64,000 nucleotides of DNA from Dellaglioa algida DSM 15638 (GCF_001434695.1 NZ_AZDI01000008.1:1-64000); one strand, 5' to 3'. Counted from the stretch's first letter, positions 28,885 to 38,319 are shown. The notes: generated by a model not told the origin, from the sequence alone. Numbers and translations are program-made.

Positions 28885-30324
28885 CTATGCAGCGTCTTTT
28901 TTATTGCGACGTGCGATTGCTGGTAAGATAAGTCCAAGTGCTACCAATACGATTGGTGTGATAATGTTAAGTGCTAATTGGAACATGTAGTTAGAAGGGC
29001 TATCTGAATAGTTAAGTTTAGGCACAACCCCTAAGATACATGCGAAGGCCGTGAATAAAAGACACCAAGCGCCAATAATGTAACCGACAACTGGGTTCTT
29101 AACGAATTTATAACCTGATTTGAATTTCTTGTATTGTTTGTTTAATAACATGTAAGCAAAGAATACCCAGAGGTAACGCATTGGCATAACAACCGCGTTT
29201 AAATTCAATAACCATTTGTATAATTCGTTCATGTTACCAATTCCGATAGCGGGGATGATGATTAGAATACTAACCAAGATACCTGTCATAGCATAGCCGT
29301 TAACTGGCGTACCTTTTTTGTTGAGTTTTGATAATTTTTTAGGGATGAAGTTATCGTCTGCATCGCCTAAAAGAATTTTTAATGGGGCATCAATCGAGAA
29401 GGCAAGGGCAGAAATTTGAGCCATTGCATTTGCGATTGCGTAAAGAATCATGAATAAGTTACCGACATGGTAGAAACTACCAAGACGTAAGAAACCTTCG
29501 TAAGGGCCATTTGTAATTAAATCAGAAGGAATATCTTTACCATTAAATAGGAATCCCATGGCAAATGATCCTAAGATAGCACAGATAGCAACCATGGCAG
29601 CTAAAGCCAACATACCTTTAGGGAACTCTTTGGCAGAGTTCTTTGTTTTATTAACGTAAGGTGAAATTTTTTCAGCACCACCAACGGCGAAGACTAACAT
29701 TGAAATCGTTGTGAAGTAGGCGAAGTTGAAGTTAGGTAAGTATGATTTAATCGCACCCATGTCAGGTGTCTGGATTTTAGCATGTGTCATGAAGGGAGCT
29801 GACACAGCTAATAAAATGAAGAGTAATGACATGACGAACATTGCCGTTCCAGCGATACTACCAATTCGACTTAAAGTTGCGATCCCTTTTGAGGCGATCC
29901 ATAAGAAAAAGACGAAGATAACTAGGCCCATGATTGAAACAGTCATGGCTGATGTTTCGTTAACAAAATTACCGTTACCTTTAAATAACCAACTGAAGGC
30001 AATTAAGATACCTTGGGGTTTTTGCGCTAAGTAAGGAATATGTACAACCCAGTAAGTCCAAGCCGCGTAGTAGGCAAGTCTTTTTGTTGACGTTTCCTTC
30101 ACCCAAGAAGAAACACCACCACTGGCATCTTTAAATGTTGAACCTAATTGGCCAACAATTAAACTATAAGGTACGAAGTAGAAAATCATGATTAGAATCC
30201 AAGATGTAATAACCGTAAGACCTTGGTTCGCAAAGTTATTAAAGACATTTGCAAGTCCCCAAACGGAAACGAATGCAATTAAAGCAACGTTATACCAGCG
30301 TAACGTTTTTTCTGATTCAAGCAA
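28885..30324 (-). CDS. Amino-acid permease of the APC superfamily (YjeM-like)
   Basis: A 479-residue transporter with about 12 membrane helices. The N-terminal region VALIAFVSVWGLANVFNNFA, the SGGVSSWV-like motif (DASGGVSSWVKETS) and the helix 6 to 8 pattern match the APC family, subgroup of glutamate/GABA-antiporter-like and YjeM proteins. I place the start at the TTG at 30324, 8 bases after GGAGG; the frame stays open upstream to 30375 but without a ribosome site. The substrate cannot be deduced. Monocistronic. Confidence 0.85.
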   Translation of the reverse strand: MLESEKTLRWYNVALIAFVSVWGLANVFNNFANQGLTVITSWILIMIFYFVPYSLIVGQLGSTFKDASGGVSSWVKETSTKRLAYYAAWTYWVVHIPYLAQKPQGILIAFSWLFKGNGNFVNETSAMTVSIMGLVIFVFFLWIASKGIATLSRIGSIAGTAMFVMSLLFILLAVSAPFMTHAKIQTPDMGAIKSYLPNFNFAYFTTISMLVFAVGGAEKISPYVNKTKNSAKEFPKGMLALAAMVAICAILGSFAMGFLFNGKDIPSDLITNGPYEGFLRLGSFYHVGNLFMILYAIANAMAQISALAFSIDAPLKILLGDADDNFIPKKLSKLNKKGTPVNGYAMTGILVSILIIIPAIGIGNMNELYKWLLNLNAVVMPMRYLWVFFAYMLLNKQYKKFKSGYKFVKNPVVGYIIGAWCLLFTAFACILGVVPKLNYSDSPSNYMFQLALNIITPIVLVALGLILPAIARRNKKDAA

Positions 30325-30763
30325 AATAATAGCCTCCATAGAATAAAAAATATTTTTAATGAGATTTTGGAACAATTGTTAAGCTTAAGTATAAAGAAAA
30401 ATGAAATCAAAGTACAACTAAATTTTGTATCCGAATAAAAGACATTAATATAGAAGGAAAGGGTGTAAAAGTAAAATTAACTTAACGATATTGTTCGTCA
30501 GGAAAAGTAATATAAGTACATTAATAAGCGTTTTATCAAAAATTATCACAAAAGTAGAAGTGAGTGGCGAATATTGACTTCTTTTATGTAAGCAGAAATA
30601 GTACCATTGGTTAACGGGGTATACTATTAATAAATATGATGTTTTAAATGGCCGTAATTGCTCATTAAGATCCGTTTTTGTTGTATAAGTGGGCTTTCTA
30701 ATTTAAAAATAAACAATTAGTAAATCAAAAAAGTGTCAAAAACTTACACTCAACGCGCAAATG
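30325..30763. other. Gene-free region upstream of the CscB run
   Basis: No convincing reading frame. TATACT at about 30620-30625 could be the -10 box of an upstream promoter. The stretch is AT-rich and leads into two Csc-type promoter elements. I see no hairpin terminator or RNA gene. Confidence 0.4.
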
Positions 30764-30797
30764 TTGGTCGTTTTAAATGATAAAAATTTGATATTAT
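30764..30797 (+). promoter_or_regulatory. Csc-type promoter element, copy B
   Basis: GCAAATG TTGGTC GTTTT (box at 30764-30769) is followed after 22 bases by TATTAT (30792-30797). It resembles copy A 110 bases downstream, including the upstream CAAC and GCAAA/GTAAA stretch, and may be a tandem second promoter. Confidence 0.4.
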
Positions 30798-30875
30798 AGT
30801 AATCGTTATAAGAGATGAACAAAGAAGATCACTATATATGAATATTATCAAAAATATACGTTCAACCGTAAAATA

Positions 30876-30908
30876 TTGACCGTTTTTAGATTATATATTT
30901 ACTATAAT
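30876..30908 (+). promoter_or_regulatory. Csc-type promoter element, copy A
   Basis: CCGTAAAATA TTGACC GTTTTT (box at 30876-30881), 21 bases, then TATAAT (30903-30908), 33 bases before the first CscB start. The sequence ACCGT occurs twice, 14 bases apart. The spacing is too long for a normal -35/-10 pair, so an activator is likely. Confidence 0.55.
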
Positions 30909-30941
30909 AAGCGTATACAAAAAAACTTGGGGGTAACAATT

Positions 30942-31559
30942 ATGAAAAAAACATTATTAACAACAGCATTAATCAGTGGGGCGGTTTTAGGTCTTGGGGC
31001 AATGAACAGCGTATCAGCTGCTGATACTAATACATCAAAAGATACAACGGCTTCAGCAACATTTACAGCCGGTGAAGATCCAACAAATCCTGGTTCTGGT
31101 CCTTTATCACTTAAGAGTGCTACAGCTGCAATCGATTTTGGTTCAAAACCAATTTCTGCAAAGGCAGATACACTTAACTCAAATACGGACATTGATGTAA
31201 CTGTTAATGATCTTCGTGGGACATTTGTTGGTTGGAAAGTTAACGTTAGTGGAGCAAAATTAATGAGTGATGAAAAAGAACCTACTGAATTAAAGGGTGC
31301 TACGATCTCACTTCCTGCTGGTACGGCTTCATCAGTTGACGGTAGTTCTGATGCAATTGCAGGTATAACGGCTACGGCTACAGCTAATGTTTTAGATGGT
31401 GGTGCAGAAATTATGGCACCAGCTAAGAGTGGTACTGGTGAAATCAGTACTAAATATGCGCAAGCCGGTATTAATTTAGGAGTTATTGGTGGGTCAGCGC
31501 ATGCTGCTAAATACTCAACAACACTTAACTGGACGTTAACAGATAGCCCAGTAGCTTAA
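30942..31559 (+). CDS. Small WxL-domain surface protein (CscB-like)
   Basis: A 205-residue secreted protein. A signal peptide (about residues 1-27, ending VSA) is followed by a Pro-containing linker and the WxL domain. The final motif is NWTLTDSPVA; the first site reads GWKVNVSG, so the first W-x-L has Val instead of Leu. The start is the ATG at 30942 behind TTGGGGGT; a longer upstream frame has no ribosome site and would bury the signal peptide. First of four tandem paralogues. WxL proteins attach to peptidoglycan without covalent linkage. Confidence 0.85.
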   Translation: MKKTLLTTALISGAVLGLGAMNSVSAADTNTSKDTTASATFTAGEDPTNPGSGPLSLKSATAAIDFGSKPISAKADTLNSNTDIDVTVNDLRGTFVGWKVNVSGAKLMSDEKEPTELKGATISLPAGTASSVDGSSDAIAGITATATANVLDGGAEIMAPAKSGTGEISTKYAQAGINLGVIGGSAHAAKYSTTLNWTLTDSPVA

Positions 31560-31601
31560 TCATATAAAATTAATAAACAAACATTCGGGGGAATAATAAT
31601 C

Positions 31602-32309
31602 ATGAAAAAAATATTAACAAGTACATTATTAGCAGCAACAGTTTTGGGGGCAGGCTTAGTAGTTTCAGGTAGCGCAAGTGCTGCAGAAACAAGTAAAGCA
31701 TCAACTAACGGTTCAGTAACGTTTGTACCCGGTGAAGGTACAGATCCCGTTGATCCAACGAACCCCGTTGATCCAACAGATCCTGGTGATGGTGGCGGTG
31801 GCGAAACAGGAGACAAAGGTCCATTGGCAATTGTTTACGCTACAAAAGCAGTTAACTTTGGTTTAGATGAAACTAAAGATGGCAAATATGCTGTTAGCCA
31901 AACAGTTCCCGTTTCTGCAAAGTCTCAAGACCTTAAAGGTAGTAACTTCATCTCACTTCAAGTTGGAGATGTTCGTGGAACATCAGCCGGTTGGACGCTT
32001 TCTGTTAGCTCAAACCAATTCACGAGTGCAAAATCTGGTGATTTAGCTGGCGCAACTTTAACTTTAGGTAAAGGTGATAACGTGCTAGCTGGTGGCGCAA
32101 CAGGTACAGCAGCAGTTGCCGCTGAAGTTAAGAATGCAATTGGTGCCGGTGGTACCGTATTGTCTGCCGCACCTACTACTGGTGCTGGTTTAAATGCTGA
32201 TAAAATTCGTGCTGATAAGATGACTTTAACAATCCCAGCCGGATCAGCTCAAGCTGATACTTACACGACAACATTAAACTGGAGTCTTTCAGACACACCA
32301 GGCGCTTAA
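31602..32309 (+). CDS. Small WxL-domain surface protein (CscB-like)
   Basis: A 235-residue paralogue with a signal peptide (about 1-28, ending ASA), a Pro/Asp linker made of repeated DPT/NPVDPT units (about residues 45-68) and a full WxL domain (GWTLSVSS, then NWSLSDTPGA at the end). It is 42 bases from the previous gene, behind TTCGGGGGAA, and shows no terminator in between, consistent with one transcript. Confidence 0.88.
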   Translation: MKKILTSTLLAATVLGAGLVVSGSASAAETSKASTNGSVTFVPGEGTDPVDPTNPVDPTDPGDGGGGETGDKGPLAIVYATKAVNFGLDETKDGKYAVSQTVPVSAKSQDLKGSNFISLQVGDVRGTSAGWTLSVSSNQFTSAKSGDLAGATLTLGKGDNVLAGGATGTAAVAAEVKNAIGAGGTVLSAAPTTGAGLNADKIRADKMTLTIPAGSAQADTYTTTLNWSLSDTPGA

Positions 32310-32343
32310 TTATAATAGATAAAAAAATCGGGGGAATTTAATT

Positions 32344-33018
32344 ATGAAAAAAGTATTAACAAGTGCATTACTTTCAGCAACAGCTTTAGGAGCAGGCTTA
32401 GTGATTTCAGGTAACGTAAGTGCTGCTGACGCTATTAAAGGCGCAGCAACAACAACAGGTGTTCAATTTGTGGCGGATGACGGATCACAAGTCATTCCAC
32501 CCGTTGACCCAACAGATCCTACAAAACCCGTTGACCCAACAGATCCTGGTACTGGTAACGAAGGTAATTTAGCAATTGTCTACGCTACAAAAGCTATTAG
32601 CTTTGGTGATAAGAATGTCATTACAGCAAGTACAGTTAACTTAAAAGCTGATAAAGATGTTGTTGTCGAAGTTGGGGATGTTCGTGGAACAAATGCTGGA
32701 TGGGATTTATCAGTTAAATCTGATCAATTGACAGATGGTAAAACGAATACTCTTACTGGCGCACAATTAGGCTTAGCAGCTGGTAAAAACGTTGTTGCTA
32801 ATGGTGGAACTTCTGTTGCAGCAACAACTGCAGCACTTGCTGATACAACAACAGGAGCAGTTGTTCTTAATGCAGTTAAGGATACAGGTTCAGGTATTAA
32901 CGTTGATACTATCGCTAAAGATGGCGTAACGTTAACAATTCCAGCTGGTATTGCTAAAGCAGACGTTGCATATGCCTCAACATTAACTTGGAGCCTTGCA
33001 GCAGCACCCGTAGCATAA
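32344..33018 (+). CDS. Small WxL-domain surface protein (CscB-like)
   Basis: A 224-residue paralogue with a signal peptide, an almost identical Pro/Asp linker (PPVDPTDPTKPVDPTDPG) and the WxL domain (GWDLSVKS, then TWSLAAAPVA). The ribosome site is TCGGGGGAA. Close sequence similarity to its neighbours, especially at the N-terminus, indicates recent tandem duplication. Confidence 0.88.
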   Translation: MKKVLTSALLSATALGAGLVISGNVSAADAIKGAATTTGVQFVADDGSQVIPPVDPTDPTKPVDPTDPGTGNEGNLAIVYATKAISFGDKNVITASTVNLKADKDVVVEVGDVRGTNAGWDLSVKSDQLTDGKTNTLTGAQLGLAAGKNVVANGGTSVAATTAALADTTTGAVVLNAVKDTGSGINVDTIAKDGVTLTIPAGIAKADVAYASTLTWSLAAAPVA

Positions 33019-33063
33019 TAAATAAGTTACATGGTATTAACTAATAATTGGGGGAATTAAATC

Positions 33064-33738
33064 ATGAAAAAAGTAATTACAAGTGTTTTATTATCAGCAA
33101 CAGTTTTAGGAACAGGTTTAGCGGTTTCAAGTAACGCAAATGCTGCTACTTTAGAAAAAGGCGCTAGCACGAATGCTGCCGTTTCATTTAAAGCCGGCGA
33201 CGAAGGACAAGTTATTCCTCCTGTTGATCCAACAGATCCAACAAAACCAACAGATCCCGGTGATAACGGTAATACTGGTAATAACGGTAACTTAGCAATT
33301 GTCTTTGCTACAAAAGACGTAAACTTTGGTTCAAATCTTGAAATTCCTACGAAAGCATTGACTGTTAAGTCTTCTGACAAAGTTAGTCTTGAAGTTGGGG
33401 ATGTTCGTGGAACCGATGCTGGATGGGCACTTTCAATCCAAGCTGACCAATTCAAGAGTGGATCAGATGTTCTTACTGGTGCCGTACTTTCAATCGATAA
33501 ATCAGATGATGTTAAGGTTGCCGAAGCACAACCTTCGACAGTTACAGCAGTTTCAAGTGCTGTAACTGATGCAACAACTGCATCAGTTGCACTTAATGCT
33601 GCTAAAGGAACAGGTAGTGGTGTAACGGTTGATAATCTTGCTGCTGGTAAGATTAAATTAGTTGTTCCCGCTGGTGTTGCTAAAGCGCAAGCTTACTCAA
33701 CAACAATGAACTGGACACTTTCAGACGTGCCTGCTTAA
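33064..33738 (+). CDS. Small WxL-domain surface protein (CscB-like)
   Basis: The fourth tandem copy, 224 residues. Signal peptide (ending ANA), linker PPVDPTDPTKPTDPGDNG, WxL domain (GWALSIQA, then NWTLSDVPA). The ribosome site is TTGGGGGAA. It is followed by a hairpin that separates the run from the LPXTG gene. Confidence 0.88.
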   Translation: MKKVITSVLLSATVLGTGLAVSSNANAATLEKGASTNAAVSFKAGDEGQVIPPVDPTDPTKPTDPGDNGNTGNNGNLAIVFATKDVNFGSNLEIPTKALTVKSSDKVSLEVGDVRGTDAGWALSIQADQFKSGSDVLTGAVLSIDKSDDVKVAEAQPSTVTAVSSAVTDATTASVALNAAKGTGSGVTVDNLAAGKIKLVVPAGVAKAQAYSTTMNWTLSDVPA

Positions 33739-33748
33739 TAATTCAACT

Positions 33749-33790
33749 AAAAAACATTATATAGTGTTAATCACTGTATAATGTTTTTTT
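33749..33790 (+). terminator. Terminator after the CscB run
   Basis: AAAACATTATATAGTG pairs imperfectly with CACTGTATAATGTTTT, followed by a T run. It may only partly stop transcription into the next gene. Confidence 0.8.
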
Positions 33791-33824
33791 ACAAGAAACG
33801 ATAAAGTATGGGGGAGGTCAGCTT

Positions 33825-34169
33825 ATGAAAAAAAGGGTATTGTTTATTGTTATCTTGTTTTTGGGATTTATTACGCTAAGCATTAGTCGACCGGTTAATG
33901 CAACGGTGATGGAAGCTGGTTCGACTAATATAACGGTTAAATTTAAAGAGAATAAATCGGTCGAAAAACCAACCAATGTGCCTGACCGAAAACATAATGA
34001 TGATATACCTGCTAATAAGGGCATCGGTACTTCAGTTGTGGGTGGTATCTTGCCACAAACAAATGAAGAAAAGTCGATTACCGCATTTTTAGTGGGACTT
34101 ATCATTCTGTTAGGAACGTTATTATTGTTCTACATTCGCAGGGATAAAAAAGAAGAAAATAATAATTAA
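33825..34169 (+). CDS. Small sortase-anchored surface protein (CscD-like)
   Basis: A 114-residue protein with a signal peptide (ending VNA, about residue 26), a short exposed segment (about 60 residues) and a C-terminal sorting signal: ILPQTNEE, then a hydrophobic helix and the basic tail YIRRDKKEE. LPQTN departs from LPXTG in its final residue, a variant common among CscD-like proteins. Small LPXTG proteins are a standard part of csc clusters. The ribosome site is GGGGGAGG. Confidence 0.82.
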   Translation: MKKRVLFIVILFLGFITLSISRPVNATVMEAGSTNITVKFKENKSVEKPTNVPDRKHNDDIPANKGIGTSVVGGILPQTNEEKSITAFLVGLIILLGTLLLFYIRRDKKEENNN

Positions 34170-34175
34170 ATTAAA

Positions 34176-34206
34176 AATAAACCAGAATATTCTGGTTTAT
34201 TTTTTT
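34176..34206 (+). terminator. Terminator of the cscD-like gene
   Basis: A perfect palindrome AATAAACCAGAAT/ATTCTGGTTTATT is followed by T residues. Confidence 0.88.
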
Positions 34207-34263
34207 GTTTAATTATAGATATGGTAAACTAGTTGAATGAAATAAATAGGGAGTTGATTACGT

Positions 34264-34866
34264 TTGGATAATCAGGTTATAGAAGGACAAACCATTTCAT
34301 TTGATACAATTACATATGGATCGACTTATCGTAACTGTACGATTGAAAACTCGTTTGATCCGGTAAAAGTAGATTCAGTTACTTTTGATCATTGTGTATT
34401 TATGCAGACTGATTTCGTGCGTAGTGAGTGGCTAGATACTGTTATTGATCATTGTGAATTTTTAAATGCCGCATTTAATGAAAGCTATTTTTTTAGAAGT
34501 GAGATTAAAAGTTGCCGAATGATGGGTTGTGATTTTTCAAATCAGACTGTTTTTAAAGAAATGACGATTAAGGATTGTCAGTTGAGCTACTCAAACTTTA
34601 GTGTCACTCATTTTCAAGACGTTGAATTTACACGCTGCGATCTAAAGGAAGCTAGTTTTCAAGCAGTTGAAATTAAGAAAAAACTAACGTTTCCTGAAAG
34701 TAACCTTGAAGGTTGTGATTTTATTGAAACAAATATGAAGTTCGTTGATTTCTCGCAGAGTGAGTTTGAGACAGTTATTTTAGATCCTAGATTAGTTCGT
34801 GGATTATCGATTAATGCATACCAAGCAACAATTTTAGTCACTTTACTAGGAATTAAATTAAAATAA
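34264..34866 (+). CDS. Pentapeptide-repeat protein
   Basis: A 200-residue cytoplasmic protein made mainly of pentapeptide-type repeats (FDHCVFMQTDF, CEFLNAAFNES, CRMMGCDFSNQ, CQLSYSNFS, CDLKEASFQA, SNLEGCDF, KFVDFSQSEF), folding into a right-handed quadrilateral beta-helix. Relatives of this size include Qnr- or McbG-like DNA mimics, but most have no known role. The start is TTG at 34264. Terminators on both sides make it monocistronic, and its location between the WxL genes may be incidental. Confidence 0.82.
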   Translation: MDNQVIEGQTISFDTITYGSTYRNCTIENSFDPVKVDSVTFDHCVFMQTDFVRSEWLDTVIDHCEFLNAAFNESYFFRSEIKSCRMMGCDFSNQTVFKEMTIKDCQLSYSNFSVTHFQDVEFTRCDLKEASFQAVEIKKKLTFPESNLEGCDFIETNMKFVDFSQSEFETVILDPRLVRGLSINAYQATILVTLLGIKLK

Positions 34867-34881
34867 ACTTACTAAATAAAA

Positions 34882-34916
34882 GCGAACTTACAATACTGTA
34901 AGTTTGTTTTTATTTT
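34882..34916 (+). terminator. Terminator after the pentapeptide-repeat gene
   Basis: AACTTACA pairs with TGTAAGTT, with further outer pairing, followed by a T-rich run. Confidence 0.75.
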
Positions 34917-35022
34917 TAGTGGACCGGAAAAGACCGGTATATGGACATTTAAAGGCGATCATAAAGTCAACCCTTTTGAACATCCACAATCCGGTCAATT
35001 TATGAGAGTAGACGGTAAAATA

Positions 35023-35055
35023 CTGACATTTTTTAATTATATTTGGGCGTATACT
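35023..35055 (+). promoter_or_regulatory. Csc-type promoter element, copy D
   Basis: GGTAAAATA CTGACA TTTTTT (box at 35023-35028), 21 bases, then TATACT (35050-35055), 34 bases before the start of the lectin/WxL gene. Spacing is identical to copies A and C. Upstream, GACCGGAAAAGACCGGT (about 34922-34938) repeats GACCGG. Confidence 0.5.
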
Positions 35056-35089
35056 ATGTTTATCGATTAGGTAGAATGGGGTGTGAAGT

Positions 35090-37531
35090 ATGGGAATTAA
35101 ACAGGGAAAATTAAAGGTAGTTATGTTTACTATAGCGATTACTTTTTTCGCTAGTATTTCGGGTGTTTCCGCTGTAACGGATTACCCTAATGCAATTAAG
35201 GCAGCGCCACATGGAATAACTTTGAATGGTATCTTTCAAACGGGTACCGGGTCGGGCGTTTCTTCGGCAAGTAAAACAGTTAATTTAACGCCAAATAATG
35301 TTATTACGACGGATCCGAATGCAGCTACGAAATCAGTTGTAACAATAACGGATGATAAAAATCAAAAAGCGGCTGTCTGGTCGACGGATGGTAATACATT
35401 TGATATCAATAAAAACGAGACAGCTTCAATGTGGGTATATCTCGGAAATGGGTATGCCGCTGCCGGAGATGGTATGGCATTGGTTTTACAGAACGATCCT
35501 AAAGGGAATGCCGCAATCTCAACGGGGAACGGTGAAACACTTGGGGTTTGGGCTGACGATGTGACACCAACTACTGGAAATATTTTTACTGGAAGAACCT
35601 CAGGGTATAATAAAGTTGACGATTTAGTTAAGACGAGCGTTCAAAATAGTTGGGCGCTTGAGTTTGATACTCATACCAATGATAGTCGGAATGCTAATAA
35701 TAATTTTGATACAAATTTAGGTGGAAATAACCATTTAGCTAGTGGTTATCCTGCTGATACTGGAACTTATGTACGAGATATGGAGGGTTCGTTAATACCG
35801 CTAGTAACTAATTATTTTTATTCTCAAAAACATTCTGGATTTATTGATTACGGTAAAAACGTATCGTTGTCTAATGGTCAGTGGCATCATGTGACGTTGA
35901 AATATGTTTCTGATGGCTCTCCATCAATGACCTATTCAATTGATGATAAGGATCCGAAAACTAATGCCGCGTTACCTGGTAAAACTGCGTTAGTTTCAAT
36001 TGATAAATCTAAGTTCAAGTCAAATGGTTCAATTCGTTGGGGCTTCACTGGATCAACGGGTGCTAGTTATGAAACTAACTTGGTTATGTTTGAACAAGTA
36101 CCAGGTCTAGTTAATGCGAGTGCTACGCAGAAGGTAACAGATACTACTCAAAAAAATAAAGATGTCACTAATAATGGCTTAATTCAATCTGATGATTCAT
36201 TAAGCTTTGTAACCGATATAAATTATTCAGGTGGTAAACAAGAGTGGAAGAATATTAATGCTAGTTTAAAAATACCAAATGATGTGACTTTGAAATCAGG
36301 AACAATCACTTATTCGGGTGCGGGCACCGATTCAGAAACAATTAATTTAACGAATATCTCCAACGGAGAAATTACCAAGTTACTTAAGAATAACTTGTCA
36401 TCAACCAAATATTCAAACGCTAAAATTACATTGTTGGGAACTGCTAACAAAGAGACAAAAGATACTGTTGTTCACAGTGATGAGAGTGAGTTTACTGGTT
36501 CAAATGCTGTTGTCCAATCAAATGCGGCTAGTTTCACAATTGGTGGGATAAGGACGTTAACCCTGTCTGGTATTAATGATATTACCGTTAAGGCGGGTAG
36601 TGGAGCAACCATTGCTGGGACAGTCGTATCAAGTCTCGGCGGTGTTTTCCCGGCAGGAACAACAACTGCGGCAATTAAAGTTAATGATAACTATTCAGTA
36701 CAAGCTGATGTTGGAACTGACGGAAAATTCAGTGTTAATGTACCAAGTGACCAATTAAAGCTTGGTAAAAATCCTTATACGGTAATGGCGACCGATCAAT
36801 TTGGCAATCAAACTAAATCATACACGGCCAATATTAGCGTGGGTGCTAATAAACCAACCTTAACTTTGGATGATAGTGGTAAAACAGTTAACGCGCCTTA
36901 TTCTTTAAGTTATCATGTGACTGACGATAGTGCGAAAATTAAAATGTACTATCAAGATGGATCAGGGACACCAGTCCTGATGGACACATTTGATAATCCT
37001 AAAGCTAATGAATTGCATTCCGGTGCCTACAAATTACCGGATGATTTATCAGTAGGTAAACATGTTATAACCGTTTACGCAATAGATTCGGATGATAATA
37101 AGTCTGATACACAAACAATTACGGTCATGGTTCCAGGTAAGTTAGGTCTTACGACTGCTGGTACTTTAGATTTCGGATCAACTGATATCCCTGATAAGGC
37201 AACGATTTTATCGCGGAAAACTGATTTTTCTGTTGATCTAGAAACATCGTTACCGGGTACTTGGGATTTATCAGTTTCGGCAACTGATTTAACTTCAGGA
37301 AGTAACACCATTAAAGGTGCCATTATTTATCGCGCAACGGCTGGCGATAACGCACAAGTCTTAAATCAAACTGGTCTTAAAATTTTATCGGGATCATCTA
37401 AGTTGACGCCGACAAAAGTACCATGGGATAAAGATGCAGGAGTTTTAATTAAAGCTGACCCAAGTCAAATCCATAAAGACGCATACACGGCTAAAGTGAG
37501 CTGGGTATTAACTAACACACCAAGTAAGTAA
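35090..37531 (+). CDS. L-type lectin / WxL cell-surface protein (CscC-like)
   Basis: An 813-residue protein, the closest paralogue of the 20 kb gene. Signal peptide (about 1-27), L-type-lectin-like domain (about 40-345; GDGMALVLQND, LGVWADD, WALEFDTHTN, IRWGFTGSTGASYE), Ig-like segments (about 500-690) and a WxL domain (TWDLSVSATD near residue 724; SWVLTNTPSK at the end). In the second WxL motif the middle residue is Val. The ribosome site is weak (GGGGTGTGAAGT). It is transcribed alone from promoter copy D and ends in a terminator. Confidence 0.88.
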   Translation: MGIKQGKLKVVMFTIAITFFASISGVSAVTDYPNAIKAAPHGITLNGIFQTGTGSGVSSASKTVNLTPNNVITTDPNAATKSVVTITDDKNQKAAVWSTDGNTFDINKNETASMWVYLGNGYAAAGDGMALVLQNDPKGNAAISTGNGETLGVWADDVTPTTGNIFTGRTSGYNKVDDLVKTSVQNSWALEFDTHTNDSRNANNNFDTNLGGNNHLASGYPADTGTYVRDMEGSLIPLVTNYFYSQKHSGFIDYGKNVSLSNGQWHHVTLKYVSDGSPSMTYSIDDKDPKTNAALPGKTALVSIDKSKFKSNGSIRWGFTGSTGASYETNLVMFEQVPGLVNASATQKVTDTTQKNKDVTNNGLIQSDDSLSFVTDINYSGGKQEWKNINASLKIPNDVTLKSGTITYSGAGTDSETINLTNISNGEITKLLKNNLSSTKYSNAKITLLGTANKETKDTVVHSDESEFTGSNAVVQSNAASFTIGGIRTLTLSGINDITVKAGSGATIAGTVVSSLGGVFPAGTTTAAIKVNDNYSVQADVGTDGKFSVNVPSDQLKLGKNPYTVMATDQFGNQTKSYTANISVGANKPTLTLDDSGKTVNAPYSLSYHVTDDSAKIKMYYQDGSGTPVLMDTFDNPKANELHSGAYKLPDDLSVGKHVITVYAIDSDDNKSDTQTITVMVPGKLGLTTAGTLDFGSTDIPDKATILSRKTDFSVDLETSLPGTWDLSVSATDLTSGSNTIKGAIIYRATAGDNAQVLNQTGLKILSGSSKLTPTKVPWDKDAGVLIKADPSQIHKDAYTAKVSWVLTNTPSK

Positions 37532-37535
37532 AAAT

Positions 37536-37578
37536 AAATAGACCACTAAACGTTTTCAATTTAGTGGTCTATTTATTT
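37536..37578. terminator. Bidirectional terminator
   Basis: A perfect 15-base-pair stem (37536-37550 with 37560-37574) between the convergent lectin/WxL gene and the DUF1048 gene. Confidence 0.88.
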
Positions 37579-37580
37579 GG

Positions 37581-37931
37581 TTAATTATGTTTATTTACCT
37601 TGTTTTTAATTTCGCTGTTTAGTTTATTGCGTGAGTTTTCCGTGTACGTATTCGCATTTTGTAGTAGGGCATCACTGAATGCGGCAACGTCTTCGCCAGT
37701 TACTTCTAGCACCCGTTTACCGGCAGCAGCACCTTCTTCGAAGAGTCCAAGGACATCATCAAAGATTGGCATCATATCCATTCCCGAGTCATGCCCCGAA
37801 GAGAAACTCCACATGTAATGCTGAATCTTGTGGAAAACGTATGTGTATTCAGTCGGTAATGCTTTAGCTCTAGATTGCATTTGGCGCCAGTCCTTTTTGT
37901 CACCAATCATTTTTTTAATCCATTTTATCAT
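37581..37931 (-). CDS. DUF1048 protein
   Basis: A 116-residue all-helical protein of the DUF1048 family (WIKKMIGDKKDWRQMQSRAK and HKIQHYMWSFS are typical). It overlaps the 3' end of the padR gene by 17 bases, so the pair is an operon. DUF1048 proteins are nearly always encoded with PadR regulators and may modulate them, but no activity is established. Confidence 0.82.
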   Translation of the reverse strand: MIKWIKKMIGDKKDWRQMQSRAKALPTEYTYVFHKIQHYMWSFSSGHDSGMDMMPIFDDVLGLFEEGAAAGKRVLEVTGEDVAAFSDALLQNANTYTENSRNKLNSEIKNKVNKHN

Positions 37932-38253
37932 GTGAAAGCTCCTTTAATTCGGTTATTTTTGTTGATACGAATTGCCACTTATTCCAAAATTGGCGTAGTT
38001 CTTCAGTTCCTGCGGCGTTTAATGTATAGAATTTACGTGGTGGACCCACGAGAGAAGGCCTTTTTTCACTATTAACGAGTTCCTTTTTCTCAAGTCGAAT
38101 TAAGATGGTGTAGACTGTTCCGTCGACAACATCCGTAAACCCGAGCGCATTTAACCGCTGGGTAATTTCATAGCCATAGGTTTCTTCACGACTAATGATT
38201 TCGAGAACACATCCCTCTAGCACACCTTTAAGCATTTCAGTTAAGTTTTCCAA
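37915..38253 (-). CDS. PadR-family transcriptional regulator
   Basis: A 112-residue winged-helix regulator. ETYGYEITQRLNALGF, DGTVYTILIRLEKKELV and GPPRKFYTLNAAGTEEL are the signature of PadR_N. The short C-terminus (about 25 residues) is the s-PadR form that often autorepresses through small-molecule binding. Upstream, ATACTTTATACTAGTAGTAAG-like sequence holds ACTACTA/TAGTAGT-type repeats (38282-38310: TACTACTAGTA and ACGTAGTAGT), a plausible operator. Confidence 0.88.
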   Translation of the reverse strand: MENLTEMLKGVLEGCVLEIISREETYGYEITQRLNALGFTDVVDGTVYTILIRLEKKELVNSEKRPSLVGPPRKFYTLNAAGTEELRQFWNKWQFVSTKITELKELSHDKMD

Positions 38254-38319
38254 CGTAACGCCTCCCTATCATGTATGACTTACTACTAGTATAAAGTATC
38301 ACGTAGTAGTAAGGTTGTC

